From a virus: a stretch of DNA of 63,847 nt. Below are positions 22,876 to 30,955 of this stretch, piece by piece (position 1 is the first letter of the stretch; the number at the start of each line of letters is the position of its first letter). The position numbers and the translations under genes were made by a program. Where the stretch lies: positions 1 to 63,847 of IMG/VR virus record IMGVR_UViG_3300023244_000002. One strand, 5' to 3'. Under the pieces are notes generated by a model. It was given only the letters and a program-made list of their open reading frames with translations, made no database searches and was not told the DNA's origin.

Positions 22876-22924
22876 AAACCTCCTTTGTTTAATCTATGCT
22901 GATATTCTTTGATACTTCGTTATT

Positions 22925-23214
22925 GTAATGAGGGGAGGGGAGAGGTATCGCGCTCCCGCATTACTTCAATGCTTCATTTAATCCTCTATTATATATAATA
23001 TAATAATATATTTATAGTAAGTTACTTTACTATATATAGTATATATACAATAAGAGTGCAATTTTAAAAAAACGTTTGGTTTAAATATAACTTAAAACTC
23101 CTAATAACAGATATAATTGGAGATAATTGGAGTTAGCTCTTAGAATCTTTTCTGTTGCCTTGAAAGTAATAGCTTTTTTGTTGCCTTGAAAGTCTTTTCT
23201 GTTGCCTTGAAAGT
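22925..23214. promoter_or_regulatory. AT-rich non-coding region with hairpins and a triple direct repeat
   Basis: This gap has no gene. It holds an imperfect hairpin with GTAATG/CATTAC ends (22925-22964). A very AT-rich stretch follows (22977-23060), with the palindrome TATAGTAA-GTTACT-TTACTATA at 23013-23034. Three copies of GTTGCCTTGAAAGT occur at 23154, 23180 and 23201. ATAATTGGAG is also doubled near 23115. An AT-rich block beside direct repeats would suit a replication origin or a regulator-binding region. Confidence 0.55.
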
Positions 23215-23220
23215 CTAGCA

Positions 23221-23244
23221 GTGTATTTTTTTTTGGGATGCTTT
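23221..23244. repeat. Left copy of an inverted repeat flanking the 23266 gene
   Basis: GTGTA, nine T's, then GGGATGCTTT here is matched by the inverted sequence at 23808-23830, which has eight T's. The pair encloses exactly one gene. It could be an operator pair, ends of a small mobile cassette, or part of promoter and terminator structures. Confidence 0.7.
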
Positions 23245-23265
23245 TAAAAATTTTTAACTATTACT

Positions 23266-23781
23266 TTACGCCGAAACATTACTTTTTACTAAGCAACTTG
23301 CTTTGTAAACTATATTGTCCGCAACTCTGTCAACGCCGTTGATGCCTTGCAATGCAAGTTTAGCTTTGAAGTTTTTCTGCCAGTTTGGATTATTTACATC
23401 AATAGTGATATCGTTAATCCCTTCACGTTTTAAAGTTAAACTATTATCTGTCAACAAAAATTCTTGCTTGCGTTTGTTTAAACTTGCATCATTCTTGTAG
23501 TTAACGAAAGCTAAAATCTCCTTAGCGAAAGCTACTTTTTCGCGGATATCAACCATTGATAATTTGAATTCCGCTTTAAGTTTTGCGACGTCTGTTTTAG
23601 CTGTTTCAAGTATTGTTTTTGCCTCTTCAAGCTGTTTTTCCTTGTCGCTGTCGCTCAAGCAATCCCGATATTCAGTAGCAATGACTTGTTTCTGCTTCTG
23701 CATCTCCGCCTTTAATGCTTTTTGTTTTTCCTTTAGTAGCTTAGCATCCGCCAATAAATCTTGAATTGTTTTTTTAGCCAT
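23266..23781 (-). CDS. Coiled-coil protein, first gene of the leftward operon
   Basis: The 171-residue product is a long coiled coil over about residues 1-105 (MAKKTIQDLLADAKLLKEKQ), followed by a small globular end (DITIDVNNPNWQKNF). It is the first gene behind the leftward promoters, so an early role is likely. It is flanked by 23-bp inverted repeats. An H-NS-like architecture (coil plus C-terminal domain) is conceivable, but no DNA-binding motif is visible. Confidence 0.7.
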   Translation of the reverse strand: MAKKTIQDLLADAKLLKEKQKALKAEMQKQKQVIATEYRDCLSDSDKEKQLEEAKTILETAKTDVAKLKAEFKLSMVDIREKVAFAKEILAFVNYKNDASLNKRKQEFLLTDNSLTLKREGINDITIDVNNPNWQKNFKAKLALQGINGVDRVADNIVYKASCLVKSNVSA

Positions 23782-23807
23782 TTTGGTACCGCCTTATTAT
23801 TGTTTGT

Positions 23808-23830
23808 AAAGCATCCCAAAAAAAATACAC
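23808..23830. repeat. Right copy of the inverted repeat flanking the 23266 gene
   Basis: AAAGCATCCC, eight A's, then TACAC is the inverse of 23221-23244 apart from one base in the homopolymer. It lies in the leader between the promoter at 23860-23887 and the gene. Confidence 0.7.
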
Positions 23831-23859
23831 TAATTGTCAAGGAACTATATTGATACATC

Positions 23860-23887
23860 ATTATCGCATATATATATATCTTGTCAA
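23860..23887 (-). promoter_or_regulatory. Leftward sigma70-like promoter
   Basis: On the minus strand TTGACA (23887-23882) and GATAAT (23865-23860) stand 16 bases apart. A further TTGACA (23840-23835) lies downstream, with only a weak -10. This is the best candidate for the main leftward promoter, reading into the 23781 gene and the operon behind it. Confidence 0.75.
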
Positions 23888-24170
23888 TATATATTTTTTA
23901 CCGCTGGGATTATATTACTTGACATAACTATATATGTATGCTATAAGATGAAAAGTTAGAAAAAAGATTATAAGAAATCCGCACCTCCTCTCCCCTATAT
24001 AGCTTAGAACTCTCATTTCAGCACATCTAACATTCTCTCTCAACTAAAAATCGTTCGCACCTTATTGCCTTTTTTCCATTTCCCTACTTTTATATTTAGC
24101 TTAGACTTTGATTTCCCATAAAAAAGGTATAGCGAGAATTCCAAGCATTATAAAAAAAACAAAAAAACAC

Positions 24171-24199
24171 TTGACTTAACATCAAATTTGGTATATATT
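24171..24199 (+). promoter_or_regulatory. Rightward sigma70-like promoter
   Basis: TTGACT (24171-24176) and TATATT (24194-24199) are 17 bases apart. It lies upstream of the groES leader and is the only clear rightward promoter in the control region. The same box types and spacing recur at 46519-46547. Confidence 0.78.
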
Positions 24200-24292
24200 T
24201 TGTGTATTGATAAAAGTGTAGACCTATGTGGCGATAAAAGCTAAAAGAAAATATAATGAATAAGATAAAAACAAATGAAAGCAAAAGTTCAG

Positions 24293-24320
24293 CCCTGAAT
24301 AATTCAGGGTTTTTTTATTT
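24293..24320 (+). terminator. Intrinsic terminator in the leader of the rightward operon
   Basis: CCCTGAA-TAA-TTCAGGG followed by seven T's is a standard intrinsic terminator. It stands about 90 bases after the predicted transcription start and about 20 bases before the groES ribosome site. Transcription must pass it to reach the late genes, which suggests antitermination or attenuation. Alternatively a short RNA of about 110 nt ends here. Confidence 0.82.
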
Positions 24321-24341
24321 TGTAAGCAAAAAGGAGGAAGT

Positions 24342-24644
24342 ATGAATATAATTGAACCGTTAAATAAGCGGATAATAGTTGAGCCAGATGCAAAGGAAAG
24401 TGTATCGAAAGGTGGGATTTTCATACCGCAGACTGCCAGCCAGAAAGCACCAACGAAAGGTAGGGTCGTTTCAATAGCGAGTGACTGCGCTATAAAGATT
24501 CGGCTAAGCAAAGGGGATTTGGTTATTTTCCCGAAGTTCGCCGGCACAGAGATTATCGTGCCACCATTAGATATAGAAGGGAAAGATAAAGTATTACAGA
24601 TTATAAAGGAAGAGGATATACTTGCCGTTATCAAACCAAGTTAA
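24342..24644 (+). CDS. groES: GroES-like co-chaperonin
   Basis: The 100-residue protein has the Cpn10 fold pattern: EPLNKRIIVEPDAKE, GGIFIPQTA (mobile loop region), KGRVVSIAS, GDLVIFPKFAGTEI and an EEDILAVI end. It should cap the host GroEL, as T4 gp31 does, to help fold the large capsid polyprotein. It is the first gene of the rightward operon, behind an AAAGGAGG site. Confidence 0.94.
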   Translation: MNIIEPLNKRIIVEPDAKESVSKGGIFIPQTASQKAPTKGRVVSIASDCAIKIRLSKGDLVIFPKFAGTEIIVPPLDIEGKDKVLQIIKEEDILAVIKPS

Positions 24645-24655
24645 AAAGGAGAATA

Positions 24656-25066
24656 ATGGACGATAAAAACGGTACATTAGGAAAAAAAAGAGAAGATCTA
24701 AGAGAAAGCCAAGTAGCAGCAATAAAATCAGCTGTTTTAGAAACATTGCATAAACTAGAAGATCTAGAGAAGGAAAAGCAAATTATACATGGCGCCATTA
24801 AGATATTGAAACACGACCTATTTGATTTGAAGGATGGGCGGTTGGACAGGATAGTCGAGCGTCACGAGATAGATGAGAGATCAAAGGAGTTGAGTGCAGT
24901 TTGTATTGAAAGGATTAAGGACCAAAAACCCTCAGCGCCTTGGTTTATCTTGTATGGGTTGAAAGGAAAGGCAGATAAAGGATCTACTGATGTAAATAAC
25001 TCAATTACTAAAACTCATGCTTCTGGAAGTTATAAGTTATCTGATGGAAGCATCAAATATCTATGA
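24656..25066 (+). CDS. Conserved-type phage protein with a coiled coil
   Basis: The 136-residue protein has a coil at about residues 20-60 (KLEDLEKEKQIIHGAIKILKH), then DLKDGRLDRIVERHEID and an end of NNSITKTHASGSYKLSDGSIKYL, quoted here in parts (TKTHASGSYKLSDGSIKYL). I associate these motifs with a phage family of unknown function. The KYL end looks natural although the next gene continues in the same frame. Confidence 0.75.
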   Translation: MDDKNGTLGKKREDLRESQVAAIKSAVLETLHKLEDLEKEKQIIHGAIKILKHDLFDLKDGRLDRIVERHEIDERSKELSAVCIERIKDQKPSAPWFILYGLKGKADKGSTDVNNSITKTHASGSYKLSDGSIKYL

Positions 25067-25069
25067 CAA

Positions 25070-25303
25070 ATGGTAAAAAAACAGATTAAGATAGACGTCG
25101 ATGAAGGATCTGATACATTCGGGATGTTCGTGGTGTTGGAAGGAATATTTTATGTTACCCACCACAAATGTGATTTCAAGAATAACGTCCTTATTAGCAA
25201 GGATAATAGGGTGAGAATAGCTAAATCGATGCTAAATGGTTTGGAAAAGACACTAGATACAGGGTTAAGAGTAGAACAGCTAACTTATAGCAAAAGGAAA
25301 TGA
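25070..25303 (+). CDS. Hypothetical 77-aa protein
   Basis: The product is a small alpha/beta protein (MVKKQIKIDVDEGSDTFGMF). Its ATG is one codon past the previous TGA, in the same frame, and has no ribosome site. It is probably translated by coupling, though limited readthrough is possible. No family recognised. Confidence 0.6.
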   Translation: MVKKQIKIDVDEGSDTFGMFVVLEGIFYVTHHKCDFKNNVLISKDNRVRIAKSMLNGLEKTLDTGLRVEQLTYSKRK

Positions 25304-25307
25304 TAAA

Positions 25308-25889
25308 ATGATTAAATATAATGTTGATTACTATTACAATCTTTTGAAGATTCATACGTGTACAGCAAAGGAAATTAATGACTTGCGGTGGAATTTTGTC
25401 GCAAAATATACAATGATTGATAAAATCGCTAGACAATATGCAACAGTTCTTGATTATGGGTGCGGTCCGGGCTGGTTTGCTGCATTTAAGCCTGACTACA
25501 TTAGGCAGAATAACATTGATACTTTCGATATTATGCCTGTTCCGCAGACAGGGATAAGAAGGATTCAGTATAGCGTTGTAACGCTTTGGGATGTGCTGGA
25601 ACATATTGCGGATTTTACTGATATTGAGAATGTGATTAATCGGACAAATTTTGTTGCGATGACTATTCCGATTAAACCTGATAGCATAAGGTGGAATTCG
25701 TGGAAACACTTTAAGCCGGGCGAGCATCTCCATTATTATACAGTTGATTTACTAAAAGCATTGTTTAGATTGTATGGTTTTTCATTAAAAATTGATGAAA
25801 TGATTGAATGTCCTCCAAGAAGCGATGTGCATTCATTGATTTTCGAGAAATCTGATTGGGTTACTACAACGACGAGGAATAATGGATAA
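25308..25889 (+). CDS. Class I SAM-dependent methyltransferase
   Basis: The 193-residue protein has the AdoMet motif VLDYGCGPGWF (about 46-56) and the later acidic and post-motifs LWDVLEHIAD and HYYTVDLLKALFRLYGF, as in Methyltransf_11/23 enzymes that act on sugars or small molecules. It opens the glycan-modification cluster and overlaps the next gene. I infer methylation of a sugar or alditol. Confidence 0.85.
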   Translation: MIKYNVDYYYNLLKIHTCTAKEINDLRWNFVAKYTMIDKIARQYATVLDYGCGPGWFAAFKPDYIRQNNIDTFDIMPVPQTGIRRIQYSVVTLWDVLEHIADFTDIENVINRTNFVAMTIPIKPDSIRWNSWKHFKPGEHLHYYTVDLLKALFRLYGFSLKIDEMIECPPRSDVHSLIFEKSDWVTTTTRNNG

Positions 25890-27657
25890 AGAGAAAGTAG
25901 TCTTAGTAAACGATTTATCCCCGGGCGATATTTTAATAATGTCAGTGGCGATCCGGTCATTGTATAAAGCTTACCCTAATAAGTATATGATTGACGTTCG
26001 TTCGCCATGCAATGAGATATTCAATAATAATCCTTATATTCAAAAAATACCGATAAGTAATAATGCTAAAGTCAATGAGGCTATCGAGAAATTAAAGAAA
26101 AATGACAACCTTCCTCCGATATTGGTGGAAGATACTAAATATATTATATCCCACTACCCTCTTATCCATATTTCTGGCATGTCAGGGCTTCCTTTTGCTG
26201 ATGGGCATCGAATGTTTTTGGCGCAGAAGCTAGGGATTGAAATACCGCGAACAGGTATGAAGCCAGATATTTTCTTTTCAAACGAGGAATTGGCACTACC
26301 TAGGCAGATAAAAGGCAAATATTGGCTGATAAATGCTGGAATCAAGAATGACTACACCTTAAAATACTATCCTTACTATCAAGAAGTGGTAAATCTGCTA
26401 AAAGATAAGATTCAAGTCGTTCAAGTTGGACATACAGCTCACAACCACCCACTATTGGACAATGTATTGGATTTAAGGGGGAAAACTAACCTAAGGCAAC
26501 TGTTTCTACTGTCTAAGTACGCAGAAGGGGCTATATGCCCAGTTTCGTTGCAAATGGTTATAATGGCATCGTTAAGTAAGCCTTGCGTAGTGGTTGCCGG
26601 CGCCAGAGAGGGGGTTAGGTGGCAATTAAATCCAGATCATCGCTTCCTATATACTAATGGCGCAATTAAATGTGCAAAGTATGACGGCTGTTGGCGGTCA
26701 AAGATAGAAGAATGCACGTTCAAATCTTCTGAAGGTAATCCAATGTGCATGGAATTAATTCGCCCGGAGGACATCGCGCGAGCGGTAGAGTTGTATTACT
26801 TAGGTGGAGTGTTGAAGTATGAGAAAGAAAACCCGGTTATTCTTAACCAAAAAGAAGGAGTAAATAAAATGGATAAAGTGACTCTTAACGCTATTGTTCC
26901 TGAGAATACTGGTGATAACACTGCAGTTCCAAATATATTAAACGCTGATAATAGCAATTTAAACAAAGATATTATAGATGTTAATAAAATAACCGTTTCT
27001 GAATCTTTTCCTGTCGGTATTAATTCTCCACAAGCAACATCTTCGATATTTAATATATTAAGGATATTAAAGAAGTTAAATGATAGCGATACATTTCTCG
27101 AGGCGTATCACTGGCATTTGAATAAGCGTAAAGATACATTTATGGATACGTATCATTTTATGCAGTGGGTTGGTGCTAATGTAAGACCTAAACGAATATT
27201 AGAGATAGGAACACGCACTGGTATATCAATTTGCCAATTATTATCAGCCTATACTAATTATGATAGTTTAGAAGAAATAATACTTTGTGATTTGTTTAAT
27301 GATGGATTAGCAACGCCTCAAGGCGTTTTAAATGCTTTGAACTATTTGAATATTCCAACTGATAAAGTTAAATTCATTGTTGGCAGTTCATTAGATGAAA
27401 TACCTAAATTTATTGGAAAGCAAACTTTCGATTATATTCTTGTTGATGGAAATCATGATAAAGATTATGCAAGAAAAGATTTAATTAATGCAGTTCAATT
27501 AATAGAAAAAGGCGGTTACATTGTCTTTGATGATATAACACCTGACGGCTGTTCACTCCAAGATGTATGGGATGAGTTTAAAACAAATAACAATGCCTCT
27601 TTTAATTTCATGGAGAATCATGACGGTAAAGGATTAGGCGTAGCTAAAAAAATATGA
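25882..27657 (+). CDS. GT9-like glycosyltransferase fused to a methyltransferase
   Basis: The 591-residue protein has two parts. Residues 1-325 resemble ADP-heptose-type (GT9) transferases: LVNDLSPGDILIMSVAIRSL, then INAGIKNDYTLKYYP and GAICPVSLQMVIMASL. Residues 330-591 form a class I methyltransferase of the CmcI/Methyltransf_24 type: ILEIGTRTGISI, FDYILVDGNHD and GGYIVFDD. An AAGGAG site lies eight bases before an in-frame ATG at 26869, so the methyltransferase (263 residues) may also be made alone. Confidence 0.85.
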   Translation: MDKEKVVLVNDLSPGDILIMSVAIRSLYKAYPNKYMIDVRSPCNEIFNNNPYIQKIPISNNAKVNEAIEKLKKNDNLPPILVEDTKYIISHYPLIHISGMSGLPFADGHRMFLAQKLGIEIPRTGMKPDIFFSNEELALPRQIKGKYWLINAGIKNDYTLKYYPYYQEVVNLLKDKIQVVQVGHTAHNHPLLDNVLDLRGKTNLRQLFLLSKYAEGAICPVSLQMVIMASLSKPCVVVAGAREGVRWQLNPDHRFLYTNGAIKCAKYDGCWRSKIEECTFKSSEGNPMCMELIRPEDIARAVELYYLGGVLKYEKENPVILNQKEGVNKMDKVTLNAIVPENTGDNTAVPNILNADNSNLNKDIIDVNKITVSESFPVGINSPQATSSIFNILRILKKLNDSDTFLEAYHWHLNKRKDTFMDTYHFMQWVGANVRPKRILEIGTRTGISICQLLSAYTNYDSLEEIILCDLFNDGLATPQGVLNALNYLNIPTDKVKFIVGSSLDEIPKFIGKQTFDYILVDGNHDKDYARKDLINAVQLIEKGGYIVFDDITPDGCSLQDVWDEFKTNNNASFNFMENHDGKGLGVAKKI

Positions 27658-28691
27658 AAATATTAATTACTGGCGGAGCAGGTCTTGTTGGAAGTCATTG
27701 TGCGGAACATTTTGCTAATAAAGGAGATTCTGTTGTTATCCTTGATAATTTAATGCGCTCTAAGTTATTTGGATATGATAAAGAGTCAGTTGAGTTTAAT
27801 TGGAACTTTTTAGGTTCGTTTGATAATATTGAACGTATAAAAGGCGATGTTAGAAATGTTGAAGATGTAAACAACTCTATGAGTAAAGGTGTTGATGCAG
27901 TTATACATACCGCTGGCCAGCCGGGAGTTCCTAGTTCTACAAGAATGCCGATAGAAGATTTTCAGATAAACGCATTCGGCACTCTTAACGTTCTTGAGTG
28001 TTTGAGAAAAATAAATCCAAAAGCTACATTTTGTTATTGTTCTACCAATAAAGTTTATGGCGAGAATGTAGACACGATACCATTAGAAGAAGGAAGGACA
28101 CGATATAATTATTTAGGTACTAAAGGAGTTAAAGAAACTCTGCCTGTTGATTTAACAGGACATACTCCGTATGGTGTCTCTAAATTAGTCGGAGATTTAT
28201 ATGCTCAGGAATATGCACATATTTATGGGATGCGAACTGGTGTATTTAGAATGTCTTGTATTTATGGGATTAGACAGTTTGGCTTTGAGGATCAAGGTTG
28301 GGTTGCTTGGTTTATAATTGCTAATTTATTAAAGAAAGAAATAACTATTTTTGGCGATGGTAAGCAAGTTAGAGATCTTCTTTATGTTACTGATTTAGTA
28401 GATGCTTTTGATAAATTTATATATAGCGATGTTAAGTCAGATGTTTTCAACATAGGTGGAGGTTCTGAGAATACGGAGTCTTTAAAGGAATTCATAACAC
28501 ACTTAGAATCTCTGACGAATAGATCTACACAATTGAAATATGCTGATTGGCGGCCGTCTGATCAAAAGGTATATATTACAGATATATCTAAGGTTAAAAA
28601 AATTCTTAATTGGGAGCCTAAGATTCATACACTTACAGGTATAAAAAAAGTTATAAATTGGATTGATAATAATAAGGAAATATTTATTTAA
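27654..28691 (+). CDS. NAD-dependent epimerase, CDP-paratose/tyvelose 2-epimerase type
   Basis: The 345-residue SDR enzyme has GGAGLVGS (7-14) for NAD and Y173-x3-K177 for catalysis. The motif IYGIRQFGFEDQGWVAWF is typical of CDP-paratose 2-epimerase (RfbE), as is the FGDGKQVRDLLYVTDLV stretch. It would interconvert a CDP- or UDP-sugar. The start overlaps the previous stop (ATGA). Confidence 0.88.
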   Translation: MKILITGGAGLVGSHCAEHFANKGDSVVILDNLMRSKLFGYDKESVEFNWNFLGSFDNIERIKGDVRNVEDVNNSMSKGVDAVIHTAGQPGVPSSTRMPIEDFQINAFGTLNVLECLRKINPKATFCYCSTNKVYGENVDTIPLEEGRTRYNYLGTKGVKETLPVDLTGHTPYGVSKLVGDLYAQEYAHIYGMRTGVFRMSCIYGIRQFGFEDQGWVAWFIIANLLKKEITIFGDGKQVRDLLYVTDLVDAFDKFIYSDVKSDVFNIGGGSENTESLKEFITHLESLTNRSTQLKYADWRPSDQKVYITDISKVKKILNWEPKIHTLTGIKKVINWIDNNKEIFI

Positions 28692-28692
28692 A

Positions 28693-29343
28693 ATGCAACA
28701 TCCTAAAGACATTGAATACTTTAAAGAATACCCAGCACCGCTAATGGAATTATTTCATTCAGCACATTTTACTAATATAAATGCGACTGATTCTTTTTTT
28801 GGCTGTATGCTTTATTTTTTAATTAGAGCATTCAGATGTCAGAAAGTTTTAGAGATAGGATCCGCAGAAGGTTATTCAGCATGGTATATGGCTAATGGTG
28901 TCAGAGATAATGCTATAAGGCATAACTTTAAAGACGTTATGTATTATGGAATAGATATTGTTAAGATAGGTGAAGTAGAAAAAATTTTAACTGACCATAA
29001 TCTTCCGAATACTATGTTACCAATAGACACAATAACTTTGGGGAAAGAAGTGTTTGAAGATACTAAATTTGATTTAGTATTCCAAGACGGCTGTCATGAA
29101 GCAACTCATGTATTTCATGAGTTTAAAACTCTCTGGCCATTATTAAAAGGTAATGGTTTAGGCTATTGGATTATGCACGACACGCGAGGTCCGGCTGAAG
29201 AAGGTTATAAAAGGATTTTAGAATATATAAAACAAGAAAATATAGATATTCAACATATTAATTTGGATGAAGGTATTTATGGATTAGGTATGTTTAGAAA
29301 AATGGAAGGCTTTGATTATTCTAAGAAACTTTGGAATGACTAA
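28693..29343 (+). CDS. Class I methyltransferase (Methyltransf_24-like)
   Basis: I place the start at MQHPKDIEYF because it lies just past the previous stop; the frame is open for ten codons upstream. The protein has VLEIGSAEGYSAWYM as the AdoMet motif, DLVFQDGCHEATHV as the acidic motif and YWIMHDTRG later. This is close to the CmcI/cephalosporin hydroxylase type seen in surface-glycan clusters. Substrate unknown. Confidence 0.8.
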   Translation: MQHPKDIEYFKEYPAPLMELFHSAHFTNINATDSFFGCMLYFLIRAFRCQKVLEIGSAEGYSAWYMANGVRDNAIRHNFKDVMYYGIDIVKIGEVEKILTDHNLPNTMLPIDTITLGKEVFEDTKFDLVFQDGCHEATHVFHEFKTLWPLLKGNGLGYWIMHDTRGPAEEGYKRILEYIKQENIDIQHINLDEGIYGLGMFRKMEGFDYSKKLWND

Positions 29344-29348
29344 TATTA

Positions 29349-29792
29349 ATGAGTAAAATGAAAAATAAAATTATAGGTTACGCATACGTAGTGGGAGATA
29401 TAATTCATACAGGTCATTTATTACATCTTGAAAACTGTTCAAAATTATGTGATGCGCTTTTTGTAGGAGTATTATCGGAGAAGGCAGTAATGGAAAAGAA
29501 GCCTAGCCCAATAATGTCTTTAGCAGAACGCATTTACATTATAAACAGTTTGAAGTTTGTAACTTGTGCTATATGTCAGGATGACTATAGTCCTTTGGGG
29601 AATTGTAAGGCAACCAAGCCAGATATCTTATTTGAGTCAACTTCGCATTCAGAATATCCAGCTAATAACTTTATGAAATCGATTGGCGGTCGAGTTATTG
29701 TAATGCCTTACTTCAGTGAACAGAGTTCAACAAACATTAAGGAGAAGATAAATGCGGATAATAATAATGGCAATAGTTCTAATAATGGTTAA
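29349..29792 (+). CDS. Cytidylyltransferase-like nucleotidyltransferase
   Basis: The 147-residue protein shows GDIIHTGHLLHLENC with the HxGH nucleotide-binding motif, VGVLSEKAVMEKK, and MSLAERIYIINSLKFV, which stands where TagD-type enzymes have RT.GISTT or a related segment. It would activate an alditol phosphate or sugar phosphate as a CDP (or similar) derivative. Together with the CDP-sugar-type epimerase and LicD it suggests a CDP-dependent pathway. The 3' end overlaps the lipoprotein gene. Confidence 0.83.
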   Translation: MSKMKNKIIGYAYVVGDIIHTGHLLHLENCSKLCDALFVGVLSEKAVMEKKPSPIMSLAERIYIINSLKFVTCAICQDDYSPLGNCKATKPDILFESTSHSEYPANNFMKSIGGRVIVMPYFSEQSSTNIKEKINADNNNGNSSNNG

Positions 29793-29928
29793 TGGTTGCG
29801 CTGGGTTAGGTTTAAATAAAAAATGCACAGTAATACCAGACGAGATATGGATATCAGGAGATTTAGATCCAAATAATAATTACAACGCTGTTGAATATAC
29901 CGGGGGGATAAAATGGAAATTAAAATAA
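29752..29928 (+). CDS. Small lipoprotein, 58 aa
   Basis: The frame starts at an ATG behind AAGGAGAAGATAA and encodes a hydrophobic signal ending VNGC (Cys at residue 16), then a short soluble domain. It overlaps the previous gene by 41 bases in another frame. It is a probable envelope lipoprotein made during the late phase, for example for exclusion. Confidence 0.7.
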   Translation: MRIIIMAIVLIMVNGCAGLGLNKKCTVIPDEIWISGDLDPNNNYNAVEYTGGIKWKLK

Positions 29929-30317
29929 AAGAAACTGAAACAAGGTCGGTAGTAAAAAGTGCAATTTGGCGTGTTGTAGGAGTGCTCGTACTTGGAGCCG
30001 TAACTTATTTTTATACTAGACAATGGGTACAAACATCTTGGATAACTTTTTTACATCATGGAGTGTTCTTTTTTGTATTCTGGGCACATGAGAGATTTTA
30101 TTTACATACTGATTTTGTTGGTTTAAAGAGAAAAATTTTAAAGATGATTACATATGAGAGCATACTAGGTTTTCTAATCCTAGGTGTAATCACCTTAATA
30201 GTCACTGGGGATGTTCAGACTATGAATAAAATAACCATTACTTATATTCTAATCAAACATTTTCTTTATGTATTTAATGAGTTTATCTGGGATAAGATTA
30301 ATTGGGGTAAAAAATGA
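29913..30317 (+). CDS. DUF2061 membrane protein
   Basis: The 134-residue protein has ETRSVVKSAIWRVVGVLVLG near the start and KHFLYVFNEFIWDKINWG at the end, matching the DUF2061 pattern. It has about four TM segments. DUF2061 proteins accompany sugar-nucleotide and sulphate genes in bacteria; their function is unknown. A GGGGGG site precedes the start. Confidence 0.82.
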   Translation: MEIKIKETETRSVVKSAIWRVVGVLVLGAVTYFYTRQWVQTSWITFLHHGVFFFVFWAHERFYLHTDFVGLKRKILKMITYESILGFLILGVITLIVTGDVQTMNKITITYILIKHFLYVFNEFIWDKINWGKK

Positions 30318-30955
30318 AAAAATGGTCTTCGCACGACGCGTTGTATAAAGAAATGACCAGTAAGGAGAAATACGAAGGTCATCCTCAACGAATGAATTTT
30401 AAGAGGACTAATGAATATTTACAAGATTTAAGATTAGTCTTTGGAAAAGTAGGAATAAAATTCTTTTTATTCTGCGGAACATTAGTTGGGGCTATCCGCG
30501 ATCATGATTTCCCTTGGCTAGACGATGATGCTGACGTTGGTGTTCTTTTCGAAGATGCAGATAAGTTTGTTGAAGCTGAGAAAATCTTTAAAGAAATGGG
30601 TTACTATACTTGTTTCGGTGAGACAATCGATGGTCGCAGAACATCTGGATACATTGCAAGAAAAGAGCATAGAGAGAAAATAGATTTTTATGTTCTTTTT
30701 TCTTTTGGCGGAGAACGTTGTTTTTACAGATTTGTTAAAGACGGATATGATTTGTATATACCATATCCTCAAAAATACTTTGACAATTTGAAAGAAATAG
30801 AATTTAAAGGAGAGAAGTATTTTGTGCCTAATCCGCCAGAAGAATTTTTAACATACCTCTGGGGCAATTGGAAAGTTCCGAGAGGCGGTCAATGGGGTCT
30901 TATCAGCCATAAAAAGGTTTTAAAAGAAGAATTCAAACATGAGGGGGCACGATGA
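30314..30955 (+). CDS. LicD-family nucleotidyl/phosphocholine-type transferase
   Basis: The 213-residue protein carries the LicD core FLFCGTLVGAIRDHDFPWLD and DDADVG (about 50-76), in which the Asp cluster binds metal. LicD and its relatives (including fukutin) transfer phosphocholine or other phospho-alditols from CDP donors to glycans. The CDP-type enzymes upstream fit this chemistry. Start and stop overlap both neighbours. Confidence 0.88.
   Translation: MKKWSSHDALYKEMTSKEKYEGHPQRMNFKRTNEYLQDLRLVFGKVGIKFFLFCGTLVGAIRDHDFPWLDDDADVGVLFEDADKFVEAEKIFKEMGYYTCFGETIDGRRTSGYIARKEHREKIDFYVLFSFGGERCFYRFVKDGYDLYIPYPQKYFDNLKEIEFKGEKYFVPNPPEEFLTYLWGNWKVPRGGQWGLISHKKVLKEEFKHEGAR

Noticed and set aside
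25064-25072. UGA readthrough fusing the 24656 and 25070 genes
   Set aside because: The first protein ends in a motif (SDGSIKYL) that looks like a natural end, and same-frame neighbours occur by chance one time in three; coupled initiation is simpler.
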